From Eggerthella timonensis (GTDB lineage Bacteria > Actinomycetota > Coriobacteriia > Coriobacteriales > Eggerthellaceae), in the NCBI RefSeq assembly GCF_900184265.1, contig NZ_FXXA01000002.1:496001-560000 (forward strand): a stretch of DNA of 64,000 nucleotides. Reading direction: 5' to 3'. The position numbers and the translations under genes were made by a program. Below are positions 7,346-15,747 of the stretch, in pieces. The first letter of the stretch is position 1. The number at the start of each line of letters is the position of its first letter. The notes under the pieces were generated by a model, which was given only the letters and a program-made list of their open reading frames with translations, was not told where the DNA came from and did not search any database.

Positions 7346-7948
7346 TTGGATGACATACGCTTGCACGGAGTTCATATTGACGAGGAGAACGACCGGGTTC
7401 TCGCAATCGCCCAATCGTGCGTGGCGCTCATGCCGTACCATACCCCCGGCGGCGCCGTCGATTGGGAGCACTGCACGCTCAGGAGGTGGCTCAACGGCAG
7501 CTTCTACCGTGCGCTTCCGCTCACCGTACAATCCCGCGTCCTGGAAGTGGAGAACCGCAACGCGGCCAACGCGAAGCATGGAACGCACGGCGGCAACCCG
7601 ACCGTCGATCGCGTGTTCCTGCTATCCATCGATGAGGTTGAACGTTATTTTCCCACGCCAACGCGAACCGATGGCGAAGCGGGGATCTCGGAGCTGAAAC
7701 GGCTTCACGCGTTTTGGCGCGCAGGGTTCCAGGACCGATTGCTCGGATGGTGGTGGCTGCGCTCGCCGGGCAAGGATTCCCGGTTCGCGGCCACCGTCAG
7801 CAGCACGGGCGAGCCGGGCGTATGCCACGAGGGCCATGACGTGTACGGTCAGATGGAAAGCCCGAAAGAAGAACCCGGTTTGCTGGGCTCACCCTTCGGC
7901 AAACCGTTCGCCTGCGGGGTGCGCCCCGCGATGTGGCTGGAATTGTAG
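7346..7948 (+). CDS. DUF6273 domain protein
   Basis: The protein shows the DUF6273 pattern: WEHCTLRRWLNGSFY early, a D-R-V-F-L-L-S segment in the middle, then WWLRSPG and the ending GVRPAMWL. The function of this domain is not known; it is frequent in secreted or surface proteins of gut bacteria. I chose the TTG at 7346 because AAGGAAGG lies eight bases upstream; a GTG at 7307 in the same frame is possible but sits within the spaced repeat. The N-terminal part of the domain seems short and there is no signal peptide, so this may be a 5'-truncated copy. It converges on the histidine kinase gene. Confidence 0.65.
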   Translation: MDDIRLHGVHIDEENDRVLAIAQSCVALMPYHTPGGAVDWEHCTLRRWLNGSFYRALPLTVQSRVLEVENRNAANAKHGTHGGNPTVDRVFLLSIDEVERYFPTPTRTDGEAGISELKRLHAFWRAGFQDRLLGWWWLRSPGKDSRFAATVSSTGEPGVCHEGHDVYGQMESPKEEPGLLGSPFGKPFACGVRPAMWLEL

Positions 7949-7952
7949 CGGC

Positions 7953-7990
7953 CGTGCGTGCTCATCCGCACACCCGGCCGAGCACGCACG
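7953..7990. terminator. Hairpin between convergent DUF6273 and histidine kinase genes
   Basis: Arms CGTGCGTGCTC (7953-7963) and GAGCACGCACG (7980-7990) are exact reverse complements. The right arm lies within the 3' end of the kinase gene. There is no T-run, so it may block readthrough without being a classical intrinsic terminator. Confidence 0.45.
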
Positions 7991-10478
7991 CCAGCCCGTC
8001 GACATCGACGGGTTTCGCTACATGAGCGTCCATCCCCGCGTCGAGCGCGGTCTTCACGTCCTCGGCGAACGCGTTCGCCGTGAGCGCGATGATCTTCACG
8101 TCGTCTGCGCAGGAGCCGGCGCGCACGCGAATCGCCCGCGCGGCCTCGTAGCCGTTCATCACCGGCATCATCACGTCCATGAACACGGCATCGTAGTACC
8201 CGATGGGGCGCCGAGAGAACGCTTCGAGCACCGCCTCGCCGTTCTCGGCCCATTCCACCTCGGCACCGCGATGCCCCAGCAGCTCGATCATGATCTCGGC
8301 GTTCAGCTCGTTGTCTTCGGCCAGCAGGAACCGCTTGCCGACGAAGCTGTACGAGGGTTCCGCCACCTCGTCGAGCGGCGGGCATCCTTCCTTCAGCGAA
8401 ACCAACCGCAGCTCGAGCGTCACGCGAAACGCGCTGCCGCGCCCGACCTCGCTGTCGATCTCGACGATTCCTCCCATGGCGTCGATCAGCGCTTTCGTGA
8501 TGGACATCCCCAGCCCGGTTCCCTGTATGCGCGACGAGGACGCCTCCTCGCTTCGCTCGAACGGATCGAAAATCCGCTCGACGAACTCAGGCGACATCCC
8601 CATGCCGTTATCGGAGATCGCGAAAACGACGCGGGTGTAGCTGGGCCTCGTTTTCTTCAACTCGCGCACCACGAACGATATGGAGCCGCCCTCCTGCGTG
8701 TACTTCACCGCGTTCGATGCGAGGTTCAGCAGAATCTGGCTGATGCGAAGCTCGTCGCCCGAGAACACCTTGTGCTTCACCTTCGAGCAATCGACGCGCA
8801 GGTTCTGGCGCTTCGCCTGCGCTTGCGGGCGGATGATCGCCTCTACCTCCGATACGATGTCGTCGAGATCGAACCGACGCTCCTGCAGCTCAAGCTGGCC
8901 GCTTTCGATGCGCGACATGTCGAGCACGTCGTTGATCAGCTCTAGCAGGTGCCGAGACGACACGGTTATGGCATCAAGGCACCCCGCTATCTTCTCGCTC
9001 GCCTCACCGCTCTCCCGCGCGATGTTCGTCATGCCCACGATCGCGTTGATAGGCGTGCGGATATCGTGCGACATATTGGCAAGGAACTGGCTCTTCGCCT
9101 CGTTCGACGACCGCGCGATCTCGAGCGCCTGTTCGAGCAGCAGGCTGTTCGTGCGTTCTTCGGTGCGGTCGGACAGCACGAGCACGTACTTGCCTACGCC
9201 TTTGATGGATTCGCGATACAGCGTCTCCTGGTACCAGCGAACCTCGCCCGTGCTCGTCCGAACGCGCTCGCGATACGTCTGAAGGCACTCTCCCTCCTCC
9301 AGCGACGTGATGGCATCGAGCCCTGGACCGCACGACGGATCGACTGCCGACTCCGAGAGCACCCGAATATCTCGCTTCACGTCGTCAGGCGACACGCCCA
9401 GCAGCTTCTCCACGTTGGGGCTGACGTACTCCACGGCGAACCCTTCGGGCGAGAACATGACGTAAATGTCGTCGGCATTGCGCACCAGCATGCTGAACAG
9501 CTGCTCGCGATACTCGATGGCCAGCTCCTTGGCATCGAGCTTGCGCCGATTGCGGCGCAGCAGGAACAGAACGGTACCCAGCGCAAGCGGCGCGAACACC
9601 GCCACGAGCACCGCGACGGTCGCTCCCTGTATCTGGTTCATGCTGGCGTTCACCACGCCGACCGGCACGTTGCCCAGCAGCATCCAATCCTGAAACCCTA
9701 CCGGACGATACACCAGGTAATGCTCGATTCCGTCCAATCGATAGGCTATCATGCCGCTCGTACCGCGAGCCAGGTCTTCCCTGAGGCGCTCGAGGTCGCC
9801 GTCGCCGAGGCTCGACTGCTCGGCGAGCATGTCCACGAAGTTGTACGACGAGTTCTCCTCTTTCGCGGACAGGAGAATGCGGCCGTCGGGATACGCCACG
9901 TAGCAATCCGACTGGCCGCCGAACGCGTTCACATCGATGGAGCGCGCCATGTCCGCAGTGTTGTAGCTGACACCGATGGCATCGTAGGAGAACCCCCGGT
10001 ACGTGCCGCCGTGCAGAGGGATGGCGAACACGGTCAAGGACGACCCGTCGGGCAGCAGGGCGTCCACCACCGCGCTGTCCCCGTCGATCATGACCCGATC
10101 GAGCTGCGCGTTGAGGTTCAGAAACCCTGCATCCCCCATGAACGTCAGGTAGTTCCCCGTGGTGTCGAGAAAGTAGAAGTCCGTGAACCCCCACTTCTCC
10201 TGCTCCTCCCGCAAGAACGCGGCGAGATCGTCCTCGGACGAGGCGGCATGTTCGATGTGGTAGCCCCAACCGTCCAGAAGATTCCAATTCTTCGAGACGA
10301 GATTCCCGAAGGAGACGTTCACCTGCGAGTATATTTCCTCAAGGTGTCCGCTGCACTCCTCGTACACAACATGCTGGACGAGCTTCATATAGCCGACGAT
10401 CAGCGCCGTCAGCAAGACGACGCCCAGCATCGTCAATGCGAAGATGTGCATCCGGCGCGCGCTTGAGACGCGTTTCAT
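7962..10478 (-). CDS. Hybrid sensor histidine kinase with C-terminal receiver domain
   Basis: This 838-residue membrane protein has a TM segment at about 12-34, an extracytoplasmic sensor region (35-285, Cache-like), a second TM at about 286-308 and a PAS domain (about 325-440). The HisKA motif SHDIRTP has the phosphorylated histidine at 471. A HATPase domain follows with the N box at about 585-594, SDNGMGM at 622-628 and GTGLGMSI at 653-660. The C-terminal receiver has the acidic pair at 721-722 and phospho-acceptor D768 (FMDVMMP). All catalytic residues are present. No separate response regulator is adjacent, so output probably passes by phosphorelay to a partner elsewhere. The signal is unknown. 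Palindromes at 10538-10582 lie in its upstream region. Confidence 0.92.
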   Translation of the reverse strand: MKRVSSARRMHIFALTMLGVVLLTALIVGYMKLVQHVVYEECSGHLEEIYSQVNVSFGNLVSKNWNLLDGWGYHIEHAASSEDDLAAFLREEQEKWGFTDFYFLDTTGNYLTFMGDAGFLNLNAQLDRVMIDGDSAVVDALLPDGSSLTVFAIPLHGGTYRGFSYDAIGVSYNTADMARSIDVNAFGGQSDCYVAYPDGRILLSAKEENSSYNFVDMLAEQSSLGDGDLERLREDLARGTSGMIAYRLDGIEHYLVYRPVGFQDWMLLGNVPVGVVNASMNQIQGATVAVLVAVFAPLALGTVLFLLRRNRRKLDAKELAIEYREQLFSMLVRNADDIYVMFSPEGFAVEYVSPNVEKLLGVSPDDVKRDIRVLSESAVDPSCGPGLDAITSLEEGECLQTYRERVRTSTGEVRWYQETLYRESIKGVGKYVLVLSDRTEERTNSLLLEQALEIARSSNEAKSQFLANMSHDIRTPINAIVGMTNIARESGEASEKIAGCLDAITVSSRHLLELINDVLDMSRIESGQLELQERRFDLDDIVSEVEAIIRPQAQAKRQNLRVDCSKVKHKVFSGDELRISQILLNLASNAVKYTQEGGSISFVVRELKKTRPSYTRVVFAISDNGMGMSPEFVERIFDPFERSEEASSSRIQGTGLGMSITKALIDAMGGIVEIDSEVGRGSAFRVTLELRLVSLKEGCPPLDEVAEPSYSFVGKRFLLAEDNELNAEIMIELLGHRGAEVEWAENGEAVLEAFSRRPIGYYDAVFMDVMMPVMNGYEAARAIRVRAGSCADDVKIIALTANAFAEDVKTALDAGMDAHVAKPVDVDGLACVLGRVCG

Positions 10479-10537
10479 GCGCCAGCCAACCTTTGAGCCA
10501 TCGACTTCCCCTTGAGCCCAACCATCTACCTCTGATT

Positions 10538-10582
10538 GGTATAATAGTTATACCTGATCATACAAGACCTTGCTGTATACAG
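10538..10582. promoter_or_regulatory. Two short palindromes upstream of the histidine kinase gene
   Basis: GGTATAA-tag-TTATACC (10538-10554) and CTGTATACAG (10573-10582) lie 60-105 nt before the kinase start. They have the form of operator sites for dimeric regulators; the AT-rich first one may also contain the -10 element. No terminator is visible between this region and the regulator gene behind it. Confidence 0.5.
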
Positions 10583-10640
10583 TATCAGAATATAGCATCA
10601 GGCTGCAATGGCTGCAAACCGTTGGAAAACCGACACGGCT

Positions 10641-12104
10641 CTAGGGAATGAGCACGTGGTCGGCCTCCATCATGCCCGCCCTTTCAAGGAACGCGAGCAC
10701 GGACTGGAGCATCAGGCGATAGTACGCGGCCATCGAACGGGCGAACCCTTCGGCATCGCCGGCACGCGCCTGGCCGAGCGCGGCATGGGCGAGCGACAGC
10801 AGCGCATCGGCGCTCGCTTTCGAGGTGGCGAACAGCATGAAGAAGCGACCCCAGAGCAGCAGGTCGTTAAGCTCTTGCAGGATCGTCCTCAACGCAACCG
10901 GCTCGACGCACGCGATGAAACCTTCCGTAAGCGATTTCGACACCGCCCAATCGCCCTCTTCGCACGCAAGGATGCGCTCCGCCTCTGCGGCAACATCGTC
11001 GATGCGCGACGCGGATACGTCCAGCGCGGGCGGCAGCACGGCGCACAGCATCTGCACCGCATGCACGTACGTCCCCACGTCGCGTTTGAACGAAAGATCC
11101 TCGAGCCAATACGCGGGAAAGCTCGCGTTGCCCAGGTGCACGCGCGTGCCCAACCCGTTGACGGTTTGCGCGATGCCGATGGCGTTCAGCATGCCGTAGG
11201 CCTTTTGCACCGTCGAGTGGGACACGCCGTACGCCGCTGACAGCTCGGCGATCGAGGGAAGCAGTTGGCCGTCGGCGAATTCTCCCCGCGCGATGCGTTC
11301 GACGATCGTGCGCGCTATGCGCCCGTGCACGAACTCGAGGCCCGCCTTCGCGTTCCAGGCGTAACTCGAAGGCCGCCCTTCTCCGGTCGAGCAAGCGCAG
11401 GAGGCGGACAGCTCGTCGAGGTACGCTGCAACGCGCGCGCCCGCGTTGCGGAACACGAGGCCGAAGCGCCGCTGCGCCTCGCACGCGTCGCGCAATTCCA
11501 GCGAAGCGAGCATCCATGCGAGCACGCTTCCCTCGACTTCCACGATGCTGCGCGCAAACGGGCTGTCGAACCCGGCGATCACCGGCACGCGCGCCATGCG
11601 CTCGAGGCTGGCATAGCAGGAGGCGAACAGCGGGTTCCCTGTTTTCTCCAACAGGCTGTGCAGCACGGTCGACGAGCGGGCGAGGCGCCACTCCTCTGAC
11701 CGCTGCCCCTGCTCCACCCGCGCGGCTTCGCGGACGAAGCTGCTGAGCTCGTCGTCGGAGCACGACCGCGCAGAGAGGAAGAAGAGGGAGGGCATGACCA
11801 GCTCGAGCGTTCGATAGCAATCGGCAATCGCATCGCGTCGCGCGAGCAGCGCGCGAAGGCTTCGATCGTCCTCGTCATCGGGCGCGCGATACGTAACCAC
11901 GGCGCGCTTGCGCTCCTCCACGGCGATGTAGCCTTCGGCTTTCAGGGCGCCCAGCACGTCGCGGATGGTTCTGATGCCCACCCGGTAGCGTTCGCACAGA
12001 TCGCGCATGGAAGGGAGCTTGTCGCCATAGCGCAACGTACCTCGCTCGATATCGTCCGCGAGGTGCCGATGCACGTACTCGAATAGCGTGGCTTTCTCTT
12101 TCAT
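10641..12104 (-). CDS. Transcription regulator with two GntR-type winged-helix domains
   Basis: The 487-residue protein carries two GntR-like DNA-binding domains: residues 5-75 (DKLPSMRDLCERYRVGIRTIRDVLGALKAEGYI) and 256-326 (QLLPSIAELSAAYGVSHSTVQKAYGMLNAIGI). Each is followed by an all-helical region of about 160-180 residues. GntR regulators normally have one such domain and dimerise; this chain appears to be a fused dimer after internal duplication. No ligand-binding metal site is obvious. It probably controls neighbouring genes or the plus-strand operon starting at 12978. The promoter TACAAT ends eight bases before the ATG, so the mRNA may be leaderless. Confidence 0.8.
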   Translation of the reverse strand: MKEKATLFEYVHRHLADDIERGTLRYGDKLPSMRDLCERYRVGIRTIRDVLGALKAEGYIAVEERKRAVVTYRAPDDEDDRSLRALLARRDAIADCYRTLELVMPSLFFLSARSCSDDELSSFVREAARVEQGQRSEEWRLARSSTVLHSLLEKTGNPLFASCYASLERMARVPVIAGFDSPFARSIVEVEGSVLAWMLASLELRDACEAQRRFGLVFRNAGARVAAYLDELSASCACSTGEGRPSSYAWNAKAGLEFVHGRIARTIVERIARGEFADGQLLPSIAELSAAYGVSHSTVQKAYGMLNAIGIAQTVNGLGTRVHLGNASFPAYWLEDLSFKRDVGTYVHAVQMLCAVLPPALDVSASRIDDVAAEAERILACEEGDWAVSKSLTEGFIACVEPVALRTILQELNDLLLWGRFFMLFATSKASADALLSLAHAALGQARAGDAEGFARSMAAYYRLMLQSVLAFLERAGMMEADHVLIP

Positions 12105-12112
12105 GATGCGGT

Positions 12113-12118
12113 ATTGTA
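12113..12118 (-). promoter_or_regulatory. -10 element for the double GntR gene, leaderless arrangement
   Basis: On the minus strand TACAAT is followed by eight bases and the ATG. A start of transcription about seven bases downstream would coincide with the start codon, and no Shine-Dalgarno sequence is visible. Confidence 0.45.
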
Positions 12119-12210
12119 CCGCGCCGATGACCGCACGTGCCTCAAGCTTCTTAAAAGCGCAGATAATCGGGCGTATGCCACGACTACTTGATTCATGTTT
12201 CTAAATCTAG

Positions 12211-12239
12211 TTGACAGTAAGTGTTTTAGCGTCTAAACT
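12211..12239 (+). promoter_or_regulatory. Strong sigma-70-type promoter
   Basis: TTGACA (12211-12216), a 17-bp spacer and TAAACT (12234-12239). It points toward the small gene at 12286 and is divergent from the double GntR gene. Confidence 0.7.
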
Positions 12240-12285
12240 AATGCTCGTCGTCATACCTTGACGAATACCTGGGGATGTTAGGACC

Positions 12286-12546
12286 GTGTTGATGTTTCAA
12301 ATGAACGTCAAATCCTACATTAAGCGGAACCCGCGCTTGCGCCGAGCGAAGATGGGCATGCTCATGAGCAAGTGGGCGTGGAACCGCAAAGTCTGTCCCC
12401 GTCAATTCAAACGCTTCTTCTCCAGCTTCACGCTGCCGAAGACGGGCGCGCTGTTCGCTTCGTTCCTCAACACGCGCCGCGTTGCGTATTCTTCCGCCAA
12501 TTACGGAGACGCCTCGGCAACCAAGCTCTTCATCTTCCTTTCCTAG
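12286..12546 (+). CDS. Small hypothetical protein or small-RNA unit, 86 aa
   Basis: The reading frame (MLMFQMNVKSYIKRNPRLRRAK...) is basic in its first half and ends in a hydrophobic tail. It has no recognised domain. Support comes from context: a good promoter 47 nt upstream, an AGGA before the ATG and a terminator-like hairpin about 30 nt after the stop. The unit could instead produce a small RNA with no protein, since the frame is short and composition is not strongly coding. Its position between a divergent regulator and the catabolic operon suggests a regulatory link. Confidence 0.35.
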   Translation: MLMFQMNVKSYIKRNPRLRRAKMGMLMSKWAWNRKVCPRQFKRFFSSFTLPKTGALFASFLNTRRVAYSSANYGDASATKLFIFLS

Positions 12547-12577
12547 CACGGTGCCCTTAGGGGAAGTGCGCCCTTCG

Positions 12578-12600
12578 AAGGGCGGCGCTTGCCCTTTTCT
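12578..12600 (+). terminator. Intrinsic terminator of the small unit
   Basis: AAGGGC (12578-12583), a seven-base loop and GCCCTT (12591-12596), running into TTCTT. The promoter, reading frame and terminator together make one compact transcript of about 360 nt. Confidence 0.55.
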
Positions 12601-12977
12601 TGTCGTGCCCGCAGCAAGGAGAGAAAGGGGGTGAAGGTAGGGCCTTGACGCCCTACCTTCCCGGAGGAACTCCGGATATGCCCCTAGCATCCGATCCTCT
12701 CACCAGATCGTTGGTACAAAAGTATACGAACAACGGCCGCGCGCTTCAAGGTGTTCGGCGAACGGGCGTATTGCATCTTCGATCGCTTATCGGCTGCTAG
12801 GAATCATATCCCGCCTCCCGGAAGGCGACGCGACGGCCGTGGGCACGGCCGACGTCATCCCAGCACGAATCGTTTTCGACAGGGGTTTGCCGCATGGCAG
12901 CCAGGGCGAAGCACGGTTTGCGGGGAAATACTGTTATTGCGAGCGGCGCTCACAGCGGCCGCACACAGGAGGTAAAC
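12601..12977 (+). other. Leader region of the catabolic operon with an 11-bp hairpin
   Basis: No gene is visible in these 377 nt. A stem GAAGGTAGGGC (12633-12643) / GCCCTACCTTC (12650-12660) with a six-base loop lies near the start, without a T-run. The region must hold the promoter and control sites of the operon beginning at 12978. An AGGAGGT Shine-Dalgarno sequence is at 12967-12973. Confidence 0.5.
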
Positions 12978-14273
12978 ATGGCTACCACTACAGCCAAAAA
13001 GAAGGGGATAAGCTTCGCCTGGTTCGTCCTTATCGGCGTACTGCTGATGATGGGTCTGTGCCGCGGCGGCATCAACAGCGGCATGGGCTTGTTCTTCCAG
13101 CCCATCAGCGCCGATATGCACATCGGCGTCGGCGAGGTGGCGATGATGTCGTCCATCTCGGCTCTCGTCACCATGTTCTGGAGCCCGTTCGCGGGACGTC
13201 TGCTCGACAAGTTCGACATCCGCATCATCACGGTGGTGGCCGTGGCCGTCCAGGCGGGTTGCTTTGCGGCCTTGTCCTTGGTGGACGCAGTCTGGGGCTT
13301 CTACGCGCTGGCCGCGCTCATGGCGTTCGGCTCGGTGTTCGCCACGCAGCTCGTGGGTCCTATGATGATCAACCGTTGGTTCAAGGATAAGAACGGTTTG
13401 ACCATGGGCATCATGATGAGCTTCGTCGCCATCTGCTCCGCCGTCCTGTCGCCGGTCGTGTCGTCGATCATCGCGTCTTCGGGCTGGCGCATGGGCTACG
13501 TCGTGCTCGGCGTGCTCGCGCTCGTCATCGTGATCCCCGCCGCGCTCATCCTGTTCCGCACCCCCGAGCAGAAGGGCCAGCTGCCCCTCGGCGCCACCGA
13601 GGAGGACATCAAGGCCGCAGCCAATGCAGATCCGGCTGCCGCTGCCGAGGCCGCCAAGAACCTGCCCGGGCTCACGTCGAAGCAGGCGCTGAAGACCCCG
13701 ACGTTTTGGTTCTTTTTCATCTTCATGGTGCTGCTCACCGGCACGCTGGCTTTCGCCTCCATCGTTCCCACCCTGGCTATCGAAGCTGGCTACGACACGG
13801 TGACCAGCGGATTCGCCATGACGGCGTACATGGTTGGCACCGCCATCGCGGCTATCGTCTTCGGCACCATCTCCGACAAGCTCGGCCCTCTCAAGGCTAC
13901 GATGGTTGCCTGCGCGTGCGGCCTCATCGCGCTGCTCGGCCTGATCTTCTTCCGCACGAACCTCTATATGTTCTTCGGTTCGCTGTTCTTCTACGGCTGC
14001 CTGTCCGCCACGCTCGGCGTGATCGGCCCGCTCGTACTGGGCACCCTGTTCGGCCAGAAGGAGTTCGGCTCGATTTACGGCATCGTCATGATGGCTACCG
14101 GCATCGGCTCCATGATCCTCATCCCCGCCTACGGCTTCATCTACGACGCTACGGGCAGCTTCACAGGGGCGCTCGTCATGATCCTGTGCTTCATCATCGT
14201 CTGCGCGCTGTCCATGATCATGGCGTTCAAGACCGGCAAGAAGGTCCAGGCCATGTGGATGCCGAAGGCCTAG
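12978..14273 (+). CDS. MFS transporter, OFA-type carboxylate carrier
   Basis: The ATG at 12978 follows AGGAGGT, giving 431 residues with about 12 hydrophobic segments split by a charged central loop (about residues 190-240, TPEQKGQLPLGATEED). The sequence resembles the oxalate/formate antiporter-type branch of the major facilitator superfamily, typical for organic-acid carriers. As first gene of a CoA-thioester operon it most likely imports the acid substrate or exchanges it for the product. Betaine carriers of the BCCT type, found in carnitine operons of enterobacteria, are a different family, so carnitine itself is not supported as substrate. Confidence 0.82.
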   Translation: MATTTAKKKGISFAWFVLIGVLLMMGLCRGGINSGMGLFFQPISADMHIGVGEVAMMSSISALVTMFWSPFAGRLLDKFDIRIITVVAVAVQAGCFAALSLVDAVWGFYALAALMAFGSVFATQLVGPMMINRWFKDKNGLTMGIMMSFVAICSAVLSPVVSSIIASSGWRMGYVVLGVLALVIVIPAALILFRTPEQKGQLPLGATEEDIKAAANADPAAAAEAAKNLPGLTSKQALKTPTFWFFFIFMVLLTGTLAFASIVPTLAIEAGYDTVTSGFAMTAYMVGTAIAAIVFGTISDKLGPLKATMVACACGLIALLGLIFFRTNLYMFFGSLFFYGCLSATLGVIGPLVLGTLFGQKEFGSIYGIVMMATGIGSMILIPAYGFIYDATGSFTGALVMILCFIIVCALSMIMAFKTGKKVQAMWMPKA

Positions 14274-14366
14274 CGCACTCACCCGGCGCATCGCGCCACC
14301 CGATTTGGTTTCATTGCGGGGCACCCCGCCCCGCATAACGATCCTTTAGAAAGAGGAGGAAACATC

Positions 14367-15638
14367 ATGGCTCTGAAACTTCTGGAAGGCATGAAAGTCA
14401 TCGAGATCGCCGCGTTCATGGCAGCCCCCATGGGCGGTCGCATCCTCGGCGAATGGGGTGCCGACGTCATCAAGGTCGAGCCGCCCACCGGCGACAGCAA
14501 CCGCGGCATCGGCCTCGCCCGTCACATCTACAACGGCGATCAGGCAGGCTGGGACTCCATCAACTCCTGCAAGCGCTGCATGACGCTCGACACCCGCAAG
14601 CCCGAAGGACTCGCCATCCTCAAGGAGATGTTGAAGGACTGCGACGTGTTCCTGTCGCACCTGCGCCCGAAGGACTCCAAGAAGCTCGGCCTCGACTACG
14701 AGAGCCTGTCGAAAATCAACCCGAAGATCATCTGCGGCAACACGTCCGGCTACGGCACCAAGGGCGAGTGGGCTCCCCGCGGCGGCTTTGACGCTGCTTC
14801 CTATGCGGCGCGCGCCGGCTACGACCTGGACTGCCCCATCAAGGGCGACAACCCGATGATCCCGTACTTCGGCTTCGGCGACATCCCCACCGGCACCTAC
14901 CTGGCCATGGCCGTGCTGGCCGCATACGTCGAGCAGCAGCGCACCGGCAAGGGCCAGGAAGTGAACGTCGCCCTCATGCATGCCGGCATGTGGAGCGTGG
15001 GCGTGCCCATCGTGACCGCCGCGTACGGCGACGAGTATCCCACCGACCCGAATTCCGTGCTGCCGCTCGCGCGTCCGTACATGTGCTCCGATGGCAAGGC
15101 CATCGCGCTCATGGGCTTGCAGTGGCATAACTCCTGGCCCGAGTTCGTGCATGCGTTCGGCATGGACGAGGATCTCATCGCGCAGTGGCCGGACTACCAG
15201 ACCGCGCTCGCCGCGTCCGCCGACATCACGCCCATCATCAGCAAGGTGCTCGCGAACGTCACCCGCGACGAGGCCATCGAGAAGCTCATGACCACGGATA
15301 TCCCGTTCGACCTGTGCCAGCACTTCGCCGACCTGCAGGACGATCAGCAGGCATGGGACGCCGGCTTCTTCCAGGGCATCGACTACCCGTCCGGCCGCCA
15401 CATTGGCATCGTCAAGGCTCCGGCCATCTTCTCGTCGGGCGAGGCCGAGTTCGGCCCCTCCGGCTACCCGGGCGAGTACACCCGCGAAGTGCTCAAGGAG
15501 TACGGCTTCGACGACGCCAAGATCGACGAGCTGCGCGAGCAGGGTCTGGTGACCGAAGAAGATCAGTGGAACAAAGATCAGTACAACATGGAGAAGATGA
15601 TGGCGCAGGCCGCCGCCGCGAAGAAGAAGGCCGAATAG
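14367..15638 (+). CDS. Family III (CaiB/BaiF) acyl-CoA transferase
   Basis: The 423-residue protein starts LLEGMKVIEIAAFMAAPMGGRILGEWGADVIKVEPP, the N-terminal signature of formyl-CoA transferase/CaiB enzymes. The catalytic aspartate is most likely D142 in GGFDAASYA. The enzyme would move CoA from a product or carrier thioester to the incoming acid, saving ATP once the pathway is primed by the ligase at 17772. The start follows AGAGGAGG. It is the second gene of the operon and the first enzyme. The exact acyl group cannot be read from sequence. Confidence 0.88.
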   Translation: MALKLLEGMKVIEIAAFMAAPMGGRILGEWGADVIKVEPPTGDSNRGIGLARHIYNGDQAGWDSINSCKRCMTLDTRKPEGLAILKEMLKDCDVFLSHLRPKDSKKLGLDYESLSKINPKIICGNTSGYGTKGEWAPRGGFDAASYAARAGYDLDCPIKGDNPMIPYFGFGDIPTGTYLAMAVLAAYVEQQRTGKGQEVNVALMHAGMWSVGVPIVTAAYGDEYPTDPNSVLPLARPYMCSDGKAIALMGLQWHNSWPEFVHAFGMDEDLIAQWPDYQTALAASADITPIISKVLANVTRDEAIEKLMTTDIPFDLCQHFADLQDDQQAWDAGFFQGIDYPSGRHIGIVKAPAIFSSGEAEFGPSGYPGEYTREVLKEYGFDDAKIDELREQGLVTEEDQWNKDQYNMEKMMAQAAAAKKKAE

Positions 15639-15747
15639 CCTCGCTGCGCAGGGCCGCATCGAAAGACCGCACGACGAACCTTCAACCCGCGCGGGTTCCG
15701 GCTCCCCGCAACCCGCGCGGCTCGACCGCCCAAGGAGGCACGAAGCA

